From Halisarca cf. caerulea (lineage: Eukaryota; Porifera; Demospongiae; Chondrillida; Halisarcidae), in contig CAUJGJ010000108.1 of assembly GCA_963170055.1 (NCBI GenBank), positions 1-57,500 on the forward strand: DNA of 57,500 nucleotides, written 5' to 3'. A model generated the notes under the pieces. That model saw nothing but the letters and a program-made list of their open reading frames with translations. It made no database searches and had not been told where the DNA came from. Below are positions 40,901 through 54,315 of the stretch, piece after piece (position 1 is the stretch's first letter; the number at the start of each line of letters is the position of its first letter). The position numbers and the translations under genes were made by a program.

Positions 40901-42847
40901 ACACACATGACCTTTCTGAAGTGCTGTGGGCGTATTTGTGTAGTGTTGGATATGCTGGTGCTAATACCAATATTTGGCACTAGCACCACGCACATTCCCA
41001 GTGGACACACATGAAGTTTCTTAAGTGCTGTGGGCGTATTTGTGTAGTGTTGGATATGCTGGTGCTAATACCAATATTTGGCACTAGCACCACGCACATT
41101 CCCAGTGGACACACATGAAGTTTCTTAACTACTGTGGGCGTATTGGTGTAGTGTTGGATATGCTGGTGCTAATTCCAATATTTGGCACTAGCACCACGCA
41201 CATTCCCAGGGGACACACATGACCTTTCTGAAGTGCTGTGGACGTATTTGTGTAGTGTTGGATATGCTGGTGCTAATACCAATATTTGGCACTAGCACCA
41301 CGCACATTCCCAGTGGACACACATGAAGTTTCTGAAGTGCTATGGGCGTATTTGTGTAGTGTTGGATATGCTGGTGCTAATACCAATATTTGGCACTAGC
41401 ACCACGCACATTCCCAGGGGACACACATGACCTTTCTGAAGTGCTGTGGGCGTATTTGTGTAGTGTTGGATATGCTGGTGCTAATACCAATATTTGGCAC
41501 TAGCACCACGCACATTCCCAGTGGACACACATGAAGTTTCTGAAGTGCAGTGGGCGTATTTGTGTAGTGTTGGATATGCTGGTGCTAATACCAATATTTG
41601 GCACTAGCACCACGCACATTCCCAGGGGACACACATGACCTTTCTGAAGTGCTGTGGGCGTATTTGTGTAGTGTTGGATATGCTGGTGCTAATACCAATA
41701 TTTGGCACTAGCACCAAGCACATTCCCAGTGGACACACATGAAGTTTCTGAAGTGCTGTGGGCGTATTTGTGTAGTGTTGGATATGCTGGTGCTAATACC
41801 AATATTTGGCACTAGCACCACGCACATTCCCAGTGGACACACATGAAGTTTCTTAACTACTGTGGGCGTATTGGTGTAGTGTTGGATATGCTGGTGCTAA
41901 TACCAATATTTGGCACTAGCACCACGCACATTCCTAGTGGACACACATGAAGTTTCTTAACTACTGTGGGCGTATTTGTGTGATGTTGGATATGCTGGTG
42001 GTAATACCAATATTTGGCACTAGCACCACGCACTTTCCCAGTGGACACACATGAAGTTTCTGAAGTGCTGTGGGCGTATTTGTGTAGTTTTGGATATGCT
42101 GATGCTAATACCAATATTTTTCACTAGCACCACGCACATTGCCAGTGGACACACATGAAGTTTCTTAACTACTGTGGGCGTATTTGTGTGATGTTGGATA
42201 TGCTGGTGGTAATACCAATATTTGGCTCTAGCACCACGCACATTCCCAGTGGACACACATGAAGTTTCTGAAGTGCTGTGGGCGTATTTGTGTAGTGTTG
42301 GATATGCTGGTGCTAATACCAATATTTGGCACTAGCACCACGCACATTCCCAGTGGACACACATGACCTTTCTGAAGTGCTGTGGGCGTATTTGTGTAGT
42401 GTTGGATATGCTGGTGCTAATACCAATATTTGGCACTAGCACCACGCACATTCCCAGTGGACACACATGAAGTTTCTTAACTACTGTGGGCTAATTTGTG
42501 TAGTGTTGGATATGCTGGTGCTAATACCAATATTTGGCACTAGCACCACGCACATTCCCAGTGGACACACATGACCTTTCTGAAGTGCTGTGGGCGTATT
42601 TGTGTAGTGTTGGATATGCTGGTGCTAATACCAATATTTGGCACTAGCACCACGCACATTCCCAGTGGACACACATGAAGTTTCTGAAGTGCTGTGGGCG
42701 TATTTGTGTAGTGTTGGATATGCTGGTGCTAATACCAATATTTGGCACTAGCACCACGCACATTCCCAGTGGACACACATGAAGTTTCTGAAGTGCTGTG
42801 GGCGTATTTGTGTATTGTTGGATATGCTGGTGCTAATACCAATATTT
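37960..42847. repeat. Second 23-monomer (2392-bp) higher-order repeat: two copies plus a short third
   Basis: The variant GTATTGTTGG marks the first monomer of each copy, with its T at 38031, 40423 and 42815, an exact 2392-bp spacing. Copies 37960-40351 and 40352-42743 share CCTAGTGG with GTGATG, CACTTTCCC, GTACTATT, the ACAAAG monomer with CTAAAGTTCTG, TGGACG, TATTGGTG, CATTGCC and GGCTCTAGC. The third copy starts at 42744, keeps the first monomers, then joins a different order at its fourth monomer. A few point differences separate the copies. Confidence 0.88.
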
Positions 42848-45800
42848 GGCACTAGCACCACGCACATTCCTAGTGGACACACATGAAGTTTCTTAACTAC
42901 TGTGGGCGTATTTGTGTGATGTTGGATATGCTGGTGGTAATACCAATATTTGGCACTAGCACCACGCACTTTCCCAGTGGACACACATGAAGTTTCTGAA
43001 GTGCTGTGGGCGTATTTGTGTAGTGTTGGATATGCTGATGCTAATACCAATATTTGGCACTAGCACCACGCACATTCCCAGTGGACACACATGAAGTTTC
43101 TTAACTACTGTGGGCGTATTTGTGTGATGTTGGATATGCTGGTGGTAATACCAATATTTGGCTCTAGCACCACGCACATTCCCAGTGGACACACATGAAG
43201 TTTCTGAAGTGCTGTGGGCGTATTTGTGTAGTGTTGGATATGCTGGTGCTAATACCAATATTTGGCACTAGCACCACGCACATTCCCAGTGGACACACAT
43301 GAAGTTTCTGAAGTGCTGTGGGCGTATTTGTGTAGTGTTGGATATGCTGGTGCTAATACCAATATTTGGCACTAGCACCACGCACATTCCCAGTGGACAC
43401 ACATGACCTTTCTGAAGTGCTGTGGGCGTATTTGTGTAGTGTTGGATATGCTGGTGCTAATACCAATATTTGGCACTAGCACCACGCACATTCCCAGTGG
43501 ACACACATGAAGTTTCTTAACTACTGTGGGCGTATTTGTGTAGTGTTGGATATGCTGGTGCTAATACCAATATTTGGCACTAGCACCACGCACATTCCCA
43601 GTGGACACACATGACCTTTCTGAAGTGCTGTGGGCGTATTTGTGTAGTGTTGGATATGCTGGTGCTAATACCAATATTTGGCACTAGCACCACGCACATT
43701 CCCAGTGGACACACATGAAGTTTCTGAAGTGCTGTGGGCGTATTTGTGTAGTGTTGGATATGCTGGTGCTAATACCTATATTTGGCACTAGCACCACGCA
43801 CATTCCCAGTGGACACACATGAAGTTTCTGAAGTGCAATGGGCGTATTTGTGTGATGTTGGATATGCTGGTGCTAATACCAATATTTGGCACTAGCACCA
43901 CGCACATTCCCAGTGGAAACACATGAAGTTTCTTAACTTCTGTGGGCGTATTTGTGTAGTGTTGGATATGCTGGTACTATTACCAATATTTGGCACTAGC
44001 ACCATGCACATTCCCAGTGGACACACATGACCTTTCTGAAGTGCTGTGGGCGTATTTGCGTAGTGTTGGATATGCTGGTGCTAATACCAATATTTGGCAC
44101 TAGCACCACGCACATTCCCAGTGGACACACATGACCTTTCTGAAGTGCTGTGGGCGTATTTGCGTAGTGTTGGATATGCTGGTGCTAATACCAATATTTG
44201 GCACTAGCACCACGCACATTCCCAGTGGAAACACATCAAGTTTCTTAACTACTGTGGGCGTATTTGTGTAGTGTTGGATATGCTGGTGCTAATACCAATA
44301 TTTGGCACTAGCACCACGCACATTCCCAGTGGACACACATGACCTTTCTGAAGTGCTGTGGGCGTATTTGAGTAGTGTTGGATATGCTGGTTCTAATACC
44401 AATATTTGGCACTAGCACCACGCACATTCCCAGAGGAAACACATGAAGTTTCTTAACTACTGTGGGCGTATTTGTGTAGTGTTGGATGTGCTGGTGCTAA
44501 TACCAATATTTGGCACTAGCACCACGCACATTCCCAGTGGACACACATGACCTATCTGAAGTGCTGTGGGCGTATTTGTGTAGTGTTGGATATGCTGGTG
44601 CTAATACCAATATTTGGCACTAGCACCACGCACATTCCTAGGGGACACACATGACCTTTCTGAAGTGCTGTGGGCGTATTTGTGTAGTGTTGGATATGCT
44701 GGTGCTAATACCAATATTTGGCACTAGAACCACGCACATTCCCAGTGGACACACATGACCTTTCTGAAGTGCTGTGGGCGTATTTGTGTAGTGTTGGATA
44801 TGCTGGTGCTAATACCAATATTTGGCACTAGCACCACGCACATTCCCAGGGGACACACATGACCTTTCTGAAGTGCTGTGGGCGTATTTGTGTAGTGTTG
44901 GATATGCTGGTGCTAATACCAATATTTGGCACTAGCACCACGCACATTCCCAGTGGACACACATGAAGTTTCTGAAGTGCTGTGGGCGTATTTGTGTAGT
45001 GTTGGATATGCTGGTGCTAATACCAATATTTGGCACTAGCACCACGCACATTCCCAGTGGACACACATGAAGTTTCTGAAGTGCTGTGGGCGTATTTGTG
45101 TAGTGTTGGATATGCTGGTGCTAATACCAATATTTGGCACTAGCACCACGCACATTCCTAGTGGACACACATGAAGTTTCTTAACTACTGGGGGCGTATT
45201 TGTGTGATGTTGGATATGCTGGTGGTAATACCAATATTTGGCACTAGCACCACGCACTTTCCCAGTGGACACACATGAAGTTTCTGAAGTGCTGTGGGCG
45301 TATTTGTGTAGTGTTGGATATGCTGGTGCTAATACCAATATTTGGCACTAGAACCAAGCACATTCCCAGTTTACACACATGACCTATCTGAAGTGCTGTG
45401 GGCGTATTTGTGTAGTGTTGGATATGGTGGTGCTAATACCAATATTTGGCACTAGCACCACGCACATTCCCATGGGACACACATGAAGTTTCTTAACTAC
45501 TGTGGGCGTATTTGTGTAGTGTTGGATATGCTGGTGCTAATACCAATATTTGGCACTAGCACCACGCACATTACCAGTGGACACACATGACCTTTCTGAA
45601 GTGCTGTGGGCGTATTTGTGTAGTGTTGGATATGCTGGTGCTAATACCAATATTTGGCACTAGCACCACGCACATTCCCAGTGGACACACATGAAGTTTC
45701 TTAACTACTGTGGGCGTATTGGTGTAGTGTTGGATATGCTGGTGCTAATACCAATATTTGGCACTAGCACCACGCACATTCCCAGTGGACACACTTGACC

Positions 45801-48000
45801 TTTCTGAAGTGCTGTGGGCGTATTTGTGTAGTGTTGGATATGCTGGTGCTAATACCAATATTTGGCACTAGCACCACGCACATTCCCAGTGGACACACAT
45901 GAAGTTTCTGAAGTGCTGTGGGCGTATTTGTGTAGTGTTGGATATGCTGGTGTTAATACCAATATTTGGCACTAGCACCACGCACATTCCCAGGGGACAC
46001 ACATGACCTTTCTGAAGTGCTGTGGGCGTATTTGTGTAGTGTTGGATATGCTGGTGCTAATACCAATATTTGGCACTAGCACCACGCACATTCCCAGAGG
46101 AAACACATGAAGTTTCTTAACTACTGTGGGCGTATTTGTGTAGTGTTGGATGTGCTGGTGCTAATACCAATATTTGGCACTAGCACCAAGCACATTCCCA
46201 GTTTACACACATGACCTATCTGAAGTGCTGTGGGCGTATTTGTGTAGTGTTGGATATGCTGGTGCTAATACCAATATTTGGCACTAGCACCACGCACATT
46301 CCTAGGGGACACACATGACCTTTCTGAAGTGCTGTGGGCGTATTTGTGTAGTGTTGGATATGCTGGTGCTAATACCAATATTTGGCACTAGCACCACGCA
46401 CATTAACAGTGGACACACATGACCTTTCTGAAGTGCTGTGGGCGTATTTGTGTAGTGTTGGATATGCTGGTGCTAATACCAATATTTGGCACTAGCACCA
46501 CGCACATTCCCAGTGGACACACATGAAGTTTCTTAACTACTGTGGGCGTATTTGTGTAGTGTTGGATATGCTGGTGCTAATACCAATATTTGGCACTAGC
46601 ACCACGCACATTCCCAGGGGACACACATGACCTTTCTGAAGTGCTGTGGGCGTATTTGTGTAGTGTTTGATATGCTGGTGCTAATACCAATATTTGGCAC
46701 TAGCACCACGCACATTCCCAGTGGACACACATGAAGTTTCTGAAGTGCTGTGGGCGTATTTGTGTAGTGTTGGATATGCTGGTGCTAATACCAATATTTG
46801 GCACTAGCACCACGCACATTCCCAGGGGACACACATGACCTTTCTGAAGTGCTGTGGGCGTATTTGTGTAGTGTTGGATATGCTGGTGCTAATACCAATA
46901 TTTGGAACTAGCACCACGCACATTCCCAGAGGAAACACATGAAGTTTCTTAACTACTGTGGGCGTATTTGTGTAGTGTTGGATGTGCTGGTGCTAATACC
47001 AATATTTGGCACTAGCACCAAGCACATTCCCAGTTTACACACATGACCTATCTGAAGTGCTGTGGGCGTATTTGTGTAGTGTTGGATATGCTGGTGCTAA
47101 TACCAATATTTGGCACTAGCACCACGCACATTCCTAGGGGACACACATGACCTTTCTGAAGTGCTGTGGGCGTATTTGTGTAGTGTTGGATATGCTGGTG
47201 CTAATACCAATATTTGGCACTAGCACCACGCACATTAACAGTGGACACACATGACCTTTCTGAAGTGCTGTGGGCGTATTTGTGTAGTGTTGGATATGCT
47301 GGTGCTAATACCAATATTTGGCACTAGCACCACGCACATTCCCAGTGGACACACATGAAGTTTCTGAAGTGCTGTGGGCGTATTTGTGTAGTGTTGGATA
47401 TGCTAGTGCTAATACCAATATTTGGACCTAGAACCAAGCACATTCCCAGTTTACACACATGACCTATCTGAAGTGCTGTGGGCGTATTTGTGTAGTGTTG
47501 GATATGCTGGTGCTAATACCAATATTTGGCACTAGCACCACGCACATTCCCAGGGGACACACATGAAATTTCTTAACTACTGTGGGCGTATTTGTGTAGT
47601 GTTGGATATGCTGGTGCTAATACCAATATTTGGCACTAGCACCACGCACATTCCCAGTGGACACACATGACCTTTCTGAAGTGCTGTGGGCGTATTTGTG
47701 TAGTGTTGGATATGCTGGTGCTAATACCAATATTTGGCACTAGCACCACGCACATTCCCAGTGGACACACATTAAGTTTCTGAAGTGCTGTGGGCGTATT
47801 TGTGTAGTGTTGGATATGCTGGTGCTAATACCAATATTTGGCACTAGCACCACGCACATTCCTAGGGGACACACATGACCTTTCTGAAGTGCTGTGGGCG
47901 TATTTGTGTAGTGTTGGATATGCTGGTGCTAATACCAATATTTGGCACTAGCACCACGCACATTCCCAGTGGACACACATGAAGTTTCTGAAGTGCTGTG
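42848..48000. repeat. 104-bp satellite with partial 8- and 11-monomer repeats
   Basis: The monomer tagged CAGAGG with GATGTGC occurs at about 46096, 46928 and 48072, giving spacings of 832 and 1144 bp (8 and 11 monomers). It is followed by the AAGCAC/TTTAC D-type monomer and then a CCTAGGGG monomer each time. The run B, C with CCTAGTGG, B with CACTTTCCC reappears near 45.1 kb. Everything stays on the shifted 104-bp grid. I see no gene or foreign sequence in this stretch. Confidence 0.75.
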
Positions 48001-51000
48001 GGCGTATTTGTGTAGTGTTGGATATGCTGGTGCTAATACCAATATTTGGCACTAGCACCACGCACATTCCCAGAGGAAACACATGAAGTTTCTTAACTAC
48101 TGTGGGCGTATTTGTGTAGTGTTGGATGTGCTGGTGCTAATACCAATATTTGGCACTAGCACCAAGCACATTCCCAGTTTACACACATGACCTATCTGAA
48201 GTGCTGTGGGCGTATTTGTGTAGTGTTGGATATGGTGGTGCTAATACCAATATTTGGCACTAGCACCACGCACATTCCTAGGGGACACACATGACCTTTC
48301 TGAAGTGCTGTGGGCGTATTTGTGTAGTGTTGGATATGCTGGTGCTAATACCAATATTTGGCACTAGCACCACGCACATTAACAGTGGACACACATGACC
48401 TTTCTGAAGTGCTGTGGGCGTATTTGTGTAGTGTTGGATATGCTGGTGCTAATACCAATATTTGGCACTAGCACCACGCACATTCCCAGTGGACACACAT
48501 GAAGTTTCTGAAGTGCTGTGGGCGTATTTGTGTAGTGTTGGATATGCTGGTGCTAATACCAATATTTGGCACTAGAACCAAGCACATTCCCAGTTTACAC
48601 ACATGACCTATCTGAAGTGCTGTGGGCGTATTTGTGTAGTGTTGGATATGGTGGTGCTAATACCAATATTTGGCACTAGCACCACGCACATTCCCAGGGG
48701 ACACACATGAAATTTCTTAACTACTGTGGGCGTATTTGTGTAGTGTTGGATATGCTGGTGCTAATACCAATATTTGGCACTAGCACCACGCACATTACCA
48801 GTGGACACACATGACCTTTCTGAAGTGCTGTGGGCGTATTTGTGTAGTGTTGGATATGCTGGTGCTAATACCAATATTTGGCACTAGCACCACGCACATT
48901 CCCAGTGGACACACATTAAGTTTCTGAAGTGCTGTGGGCGTATTTGTGTAGTGTTGGATATGCTGGTGCTAATACCAATATTTGGCACTAGCACCACGCA
49001 CATTCCTAGGGGACACACATGACCTTTCTGAAGTGCTGTGGGCGTATTTGTGTAGTGTTGGATATGCTGGTGCTAATACCAATATTTGGCACTAGCACCA
49101 CGCACATTCCCAGTGGACACACATGAAGTTTCTGAAGTGCTGTGGGCGTATTTGTGTAGTGTTGGATATGCTGGTGCTAATACCAATATTTGGCACTAGC
49201 ACCACGCACATTCCCAGTGGACACACATGACCTTTATTAAGTGCTGTGGGCGTATTTTTGTAGTGTTGGATATGCTGGTGCTAATACCAATATTTGGCAC
49301 TAGCACCACGCACATCCCCAGTGGACACACATGAAGTTTCTGAAGTGCTGTGGGCGTATTTGTGTAGTGTTGGATATGCTGGTGCTAATACCAATATTTG
49401 GCACTAGCACCACGCACATTACCAGTGGACACACATGACCTTTCTGAAGTGCTGTGGGCGTATTTGTGTAGTGTTGGATATGCTGGTGCTAATACCAATA
49501 TTTGGCACTAGCACCACGCACATTCCCAGTGGACACACATTAAGTTTCTGAAGTGCTGTGGGCGTATTTGTGTAGTGTTGGATATGCTGGTGCTAATACC
49601 AATATTTGGCACTAGCACCACGCACATTCCTAGGGGACACACATGACCTTTCTGAAGTGCTGTGGGCGTATTTGTGTAGTGTTGGATATGCTGGTGCTAA
49701 TACCAATATTTGGCACTAGCACCACGCACATTCCCAGTGGAAACATATGAAGTTTCTTAACTACTGTGGGCGTATTTGTTTAGTGTTGGTTATGCTGGTG
49801 TTAATACCAATATTTGGCACTAACACCGCGCACATTCCCAGTGGACACACATGACCTTTCTGAAGTGCTGTGGGCGTATTTGTGTAGTGTTGGATATGGG
49901 GGTGCTAATACCAATATTTGGCACTAGCACCACGCACATTCCCAGGGGACACACATGACATTTCTGATTTGCTGTGGGCGTATTTGTGTAGTGTTGGATA
50001 TTCTGGTGCTAATACCAATATTTGGCACTAGCACCATGCACATTCCCAGTGGAAACACATGAAGTTTTTTAACTACTGTCGGCGTATTTGTGTAGTGTTG
50101 GATATGCTAGTACTAATACCAATATTTTGCACTAGCACCACGCACATTCCCAGTGGACACACATGACCTTTCTGAAGTGCTGTGGGCGTATTTGTGTAGT
50201 GTTGCATATGCTGGTGCTAATACCAATATTTGGCACTAGCACCACGCACATTCCCAGTGGACACACTTGACCTTTCTGAAGTGCTGTGGGCGTATTTGCG
50301 TAGTGTTGGATATGCTGGTTGTAATACCAATATTTGGCACTAGCACCACGCACATTCCCAGTGGACACACATTAAGTTTCTGAAGTGCTGTGGGCGTATT
50401 TGTGTAGTGTTGGATATGCTGGTGCTAATACCAATATTTGGCACTAGCACCACGCACATTCCTAGGGGACACACATGACCTTTCTGAAGTGCTGTGGGCG
50501 TATTTGTGTAGTGTTGGATATGCTGGTGCTAATACCAATATTTGGCACTAGCACCACGCACATTCCCAGTGGACACACATGAAGTTTCTGAAGTGCTGTG
50601 GGCGTATTTGTGTAGTGTTGGATATGCTGGTGCTAATACCAATATTTGGCACTAGCACCACGCACATTCCCAGTGGACACACATGACCTTTATTAAGTGC
50701 TGTGGGCGTATTTTTGTAGTGTTGGATATGCTGGTGCTAATACCAATATTTGGCACTAGCACCACGCACATCCCCAGAGGACACACATGAAGTTTCTGAA
50801 GTGCTGTGGGCGTATTTGTGTAGTGTTGGATATGCTGGTGCTAATACCAATATTTGGCACTAGCACCACGCACATTACCAGTGGACACACATGACCTTTC
50901 TGAAGTGCTGTGGGCGTATTTGTGTAGTGTTGGATATGCTGGTGCTAATACCAATATTTGGCACTAGCACCACGCACATTCCCAGTGGACACACATTAAG

Positions 51001-52415
51001 TTTCTGAAGTGCTGTGGGCGTATTTGTGTAGTGTTGGATATGCTGGTGCTAATACCAATATTTGGCACTAGCACCACGCACATTCCTAGGGGACACACAT
51101 GACCTTTCTGAAGTGCTGTGGGCGTATTTGTGTAGTGTTGGATATGCTGGTGCTAATACCAATATTTGGCACTAGCACCACGCACATTCCCAGTGGAAAC
51201 ATATGAAGTTTCTTAACTACTGTGGGCGTATTTGTTTAGTGTTGGATATGCTGGTGCTAATACCAATATTTGGCACTAGCACCACGCACATTCCCAGTGG
51301 ACACACATGAAGTTTCTTAACTACTGTGGGCGTATTGGTGTAGTGTTGGATATGCTGGTGCTAATACCAATATTTGGCACTAGCACCACGCACATTCCCA
51401 GTGGACACACTTGACCTTTCTGAAGTGCTGTGGGCGTATTTGCGTAGTGTTGGATATGCTGGTTGTAATACCAATATTTGGCACTAGCACCACGCACATT
51501 CCCAGTGGACACACATGACCTTTCTGAAGAGCTGTGGGCGTATTTGTGTAGTGTTGGATATGCTGGTGCTAATACCAATATTTGGCACTAGCACCACGCA
51601 CATTCCCAGTGGAAACATATGAAGTTTCTTAACTACTGTGGGCGTATTTGTTTAGTGTTGGTTATGCTGGTGTTAATACCAATATTTGGCACTAACACCG
51701 CGCACATTCCCAGTGGACACACATGACCTTTCTGAAGTGCTGTGGGCGTATTTGTGTAGTGTTGGATATGGGGGTGCTAATACCAATATTTGGCACTAGC
51801 ACCACGCACATTCCCAGGTGACACACATGACCTTTCTGAAGTGCTGTGGGCGTATTTGTGTAGTGTTGGATATTCTGGTGCTAATACCAATATTTGGCAC
51901 TAGCACCACGCACATTCCCAGTGGACACACATGAAGTTTCTTAACTACTGTGGGCGTATTTGTGTAGTGTTGGATATGCTGGTGCTAATACCAATATTTG
52001 GCACTAGCACCGCGCACATTCCCAGTGGACACACATGAAGTTTCTTAACTACTGTGGGCGTATTTGTGTAGTGTTGGATATGCTGGTGCTAATACCAATA
52101 TTTGGCACTAGCACCGCGCACATTCCCAGTGGTCACACATGACCTTTCTGAAGTTCTGTGGGCGTATTTGTGTAGTGTTGGATATGCTGGTGCCAATACC
52201 AATATTTGGCACTAGCACCACGCACATTCCCAGTGGAAACACATGAAGTTTCTTAACTACTGTGGGCGTATTTGTGTAGTGTTGGATATGCTGGTGCTAA
52301 TACCAATATTTGGCACTAGCACCGCGCACATTCCCAGTGGACACACATGACCTTTCTGAAGTGCTGTGGGCGTATTTGTGTAGTGTTGGATATGCTGGTG
52401 CTAATACCAATATTT
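48000..52415. repeat. Telomere-proximal satellite with 14- and 18-monomer duplications
   Basis: The variant CCTTTATTAAG with GTATTTTTG occurs at 49231 and 50687, 1456 bp apart (14 monomers). The monomer with GGAAACATATG and TTTAGTGTTGGTTATG, followed by a TAACACCGCG monomer, occurs near 49741 and 51613, 1872 bp apart (18 monomers). Private changes become more frequent from about 49.9 kb, for example GATTTGCTG near 49965 and CCGCGCAC near 52010. This anticipates the decayed edge that follows. Confidence 0.75.
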
Positions 52416-54314
52416 GGTACTAGCACCACGCACATTCACAATTGACAAACATGAAGATTCTAAAGATCTGTGAGCGTACTTATGTAGAGTGGAATTAGCT
52501 CGTGCTAACACCAATATTTGGCACTAGCACCACGCACATTCCTAGTAGATACACATGAAATTTCATAAGTACTGTGGGCGTATTTGTTTAGTGTTGGATA
52601 TGCTTGTGCTAATACCAATATTTAGCACTTGAACCACTCAAATTCCCAGTGGACACACATGAAGTTTTTGAATTGCTGTGAGTGCGTTTGTGTAGTGTTG
52701 GATATGCTGGTGCTAATACAAATATTTGGCACTAGCACCACGCATATTCCAAGTGGACACACTTGAAGTTCCTGAAGTGCTGTGGGCGTATTTGTGAAGT
52801 GTTGGATATGCTGGTGCTAACACCAATATATTGGAACTAACACCACGCTTATTCCCAGTGGACACACAAGAAGTTTCTGAAGTGCTGCGGGCGTATGTGT
52901 GTAGTGTTGGATATGTTGGTGCTAATACCAATCTTAAGCACTAGCACCACGCACATTCCCAGTGGACACATATTAAGTTTCTAAGAAGATCTGTAGGCGT
53001 ATTTGTGTAGTGTTGGATATGCTGGTGCTAATACCAATATTTGGCACTAGCACGGCGCACATTCCCAGTGGACACACATGAAGTTTCTGAAGTGCTGTGG
53101 GCGTATTTGTGTAGTGTTGGATATGCTGGTGCTAATACCAATATTTGGAACTAACAAAACGCATAATCCCAGAGGACACACATTAAGTTTCATAAGTACT
53201 TGGGCGTATGTGTGTAGTGTTGGAGATGCTGGAGCAAATTCCAATGTTAAGCACTAGCACCACACACATTCTCAGTGGACACACATGAAGTTTCATAAGT
53301 TCTGTGGGTGTAATTATGTAGTCTAGGATTTGCCGGTGCTAATACCAATATTTGGCACTAGCACCACGCACATTCCCAGTGGACACACATGAAGTTGCTG
53401 AAGTGCTGTGGGCGTATTTGTGTAGTGTTGGATATACTGGTGCTAATACAAATATTTGGCACTAGCACCACACAGATTCTCAGTGGACACACATGAAGTT
53501 TCATAAGTTCTGTGGGTGTAATTGTGCATTGTTGGATATGCTTGAGCTTATACAAATATTTGGCACTAGCACCACCCACATTCCCAGTGGACACCCATGA
53601 AATATTTGAATTGCTGTGAGTGCATTTGTGTAGTGTTGGATATGCTGGTGCTACTACCAATATTTAGCACTAACACCATGCACATTCCCAGTGGACACAC
53701 ATGAAGTTTTTGAACTGCTGTGAGCGTATTTGTGTAGTGTTGGATATGGTGGTCTTAAGACCAATATTTGGTACTAAAACCACGCACATTCCCAGTGGAA
53801 ACACATGAAGTTACTGAAGTGCTGTGGGCGTATTTGTGCAGTGTTGGATATGCTGGTGCTAATAACAATATTTAGCACTAGCACTAGCACATTCCCAGTG
53901 GACACATGAAGTTTCTGAAGTTCTGTGAGCGTATTTGTGTAGTGTTGGATAAGCTGGTGCTAAGACTAATATTTGGCACTACAACCATGCACATTCCTAG
54001 TGGACACACATGAAGTTACTGAAGTTCTGTGGGCGTATTTGTGTAGTGTTGGATATGCTGGTGCTAATACCAAAATTTGGAACTAGCCCCACACACATTC
54101 CCAGTGGAAAAACATGAAGTTTACGAAGTACTGTGAGCGTATTTGAGTAGTGTCGGAGATGCTGGTGCTAATACCAATATTTGGTAATAGCACCACGCAC
54201 TTTCCCAATTGACACACATGAAGTTTCTGAAGTGCTGTGAGCTTATTTGTGTAGTGTTGGATATGCTTGTGCTAATACCAATATTTGGCACTAGCACCAA
54301 GCACATTCCCACTG
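52416..54314. repeat. Diverged edge of the 104-bp satellite (18 monomers plus a fragment)
   Basis: Monomer starts can still be followed at 52416, 52520, 52624, 52728, 52833, 52937, 53043, 53147, 53250, 53354, 53458, 53562, 53666, 53770, 53874, 53975, 54079, 54183 and 54287. Lengths now vary from 101 to 106 bp, and most monomers carry many substitutions. The one at 52416 is the most altered; the one at 53043 is almost consensus. The last monomer stops after about 28 bases, near 54314, where the sequence changes to the 63-bp repeat. This gradient is what unequal exchange predicts at an array margin. Confidence 0.93.
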
Positions 54315-54315
54315 A

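Larger units (their letters stand above)
1..52415. repeat. 104-bp satellite DNA, homogeneous array (504 monomers, continues off the left edge)
   Basis: Monomers beginning GGCACTAGCACC start at 1, 105, 209 and so on, and fall on an exact 104-bp grid to 29745. One 103-bp monomer follows, then the grid resumes from 29848 to 52416. That makes 504 consecutive monomers with one net indel. Four common subtypes differ around monomer positions 28-56: A (GACCTTTCTGAAG), B (GAAGTTTCTGAAG), C (GAAGTTTCTTAACTACTG) and D (TTTACACACATGACCTATCTG). Further tags such as CCTAGGGG, GTGATG, GATGTGC and TTACCAG mark individual monomers. The first monomer is 48% GC (50 of 104). Its first half is A/C-rich and its second half G/T-rich on the plus strand. 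Position beside a telomere fits either a subtelomeric satellite or a pericentromeric array on a telocentric chromosome; the sequence does not decide. No coding role is supported. Confidence 0.98.

Noticed and set aside
1..52415. CRISPR-like regular repeat array
   Set aside because: There are no unique spacers. The whole 104 bp is repeated and variable positions are shared substitutions, and the window is eukaryotic.
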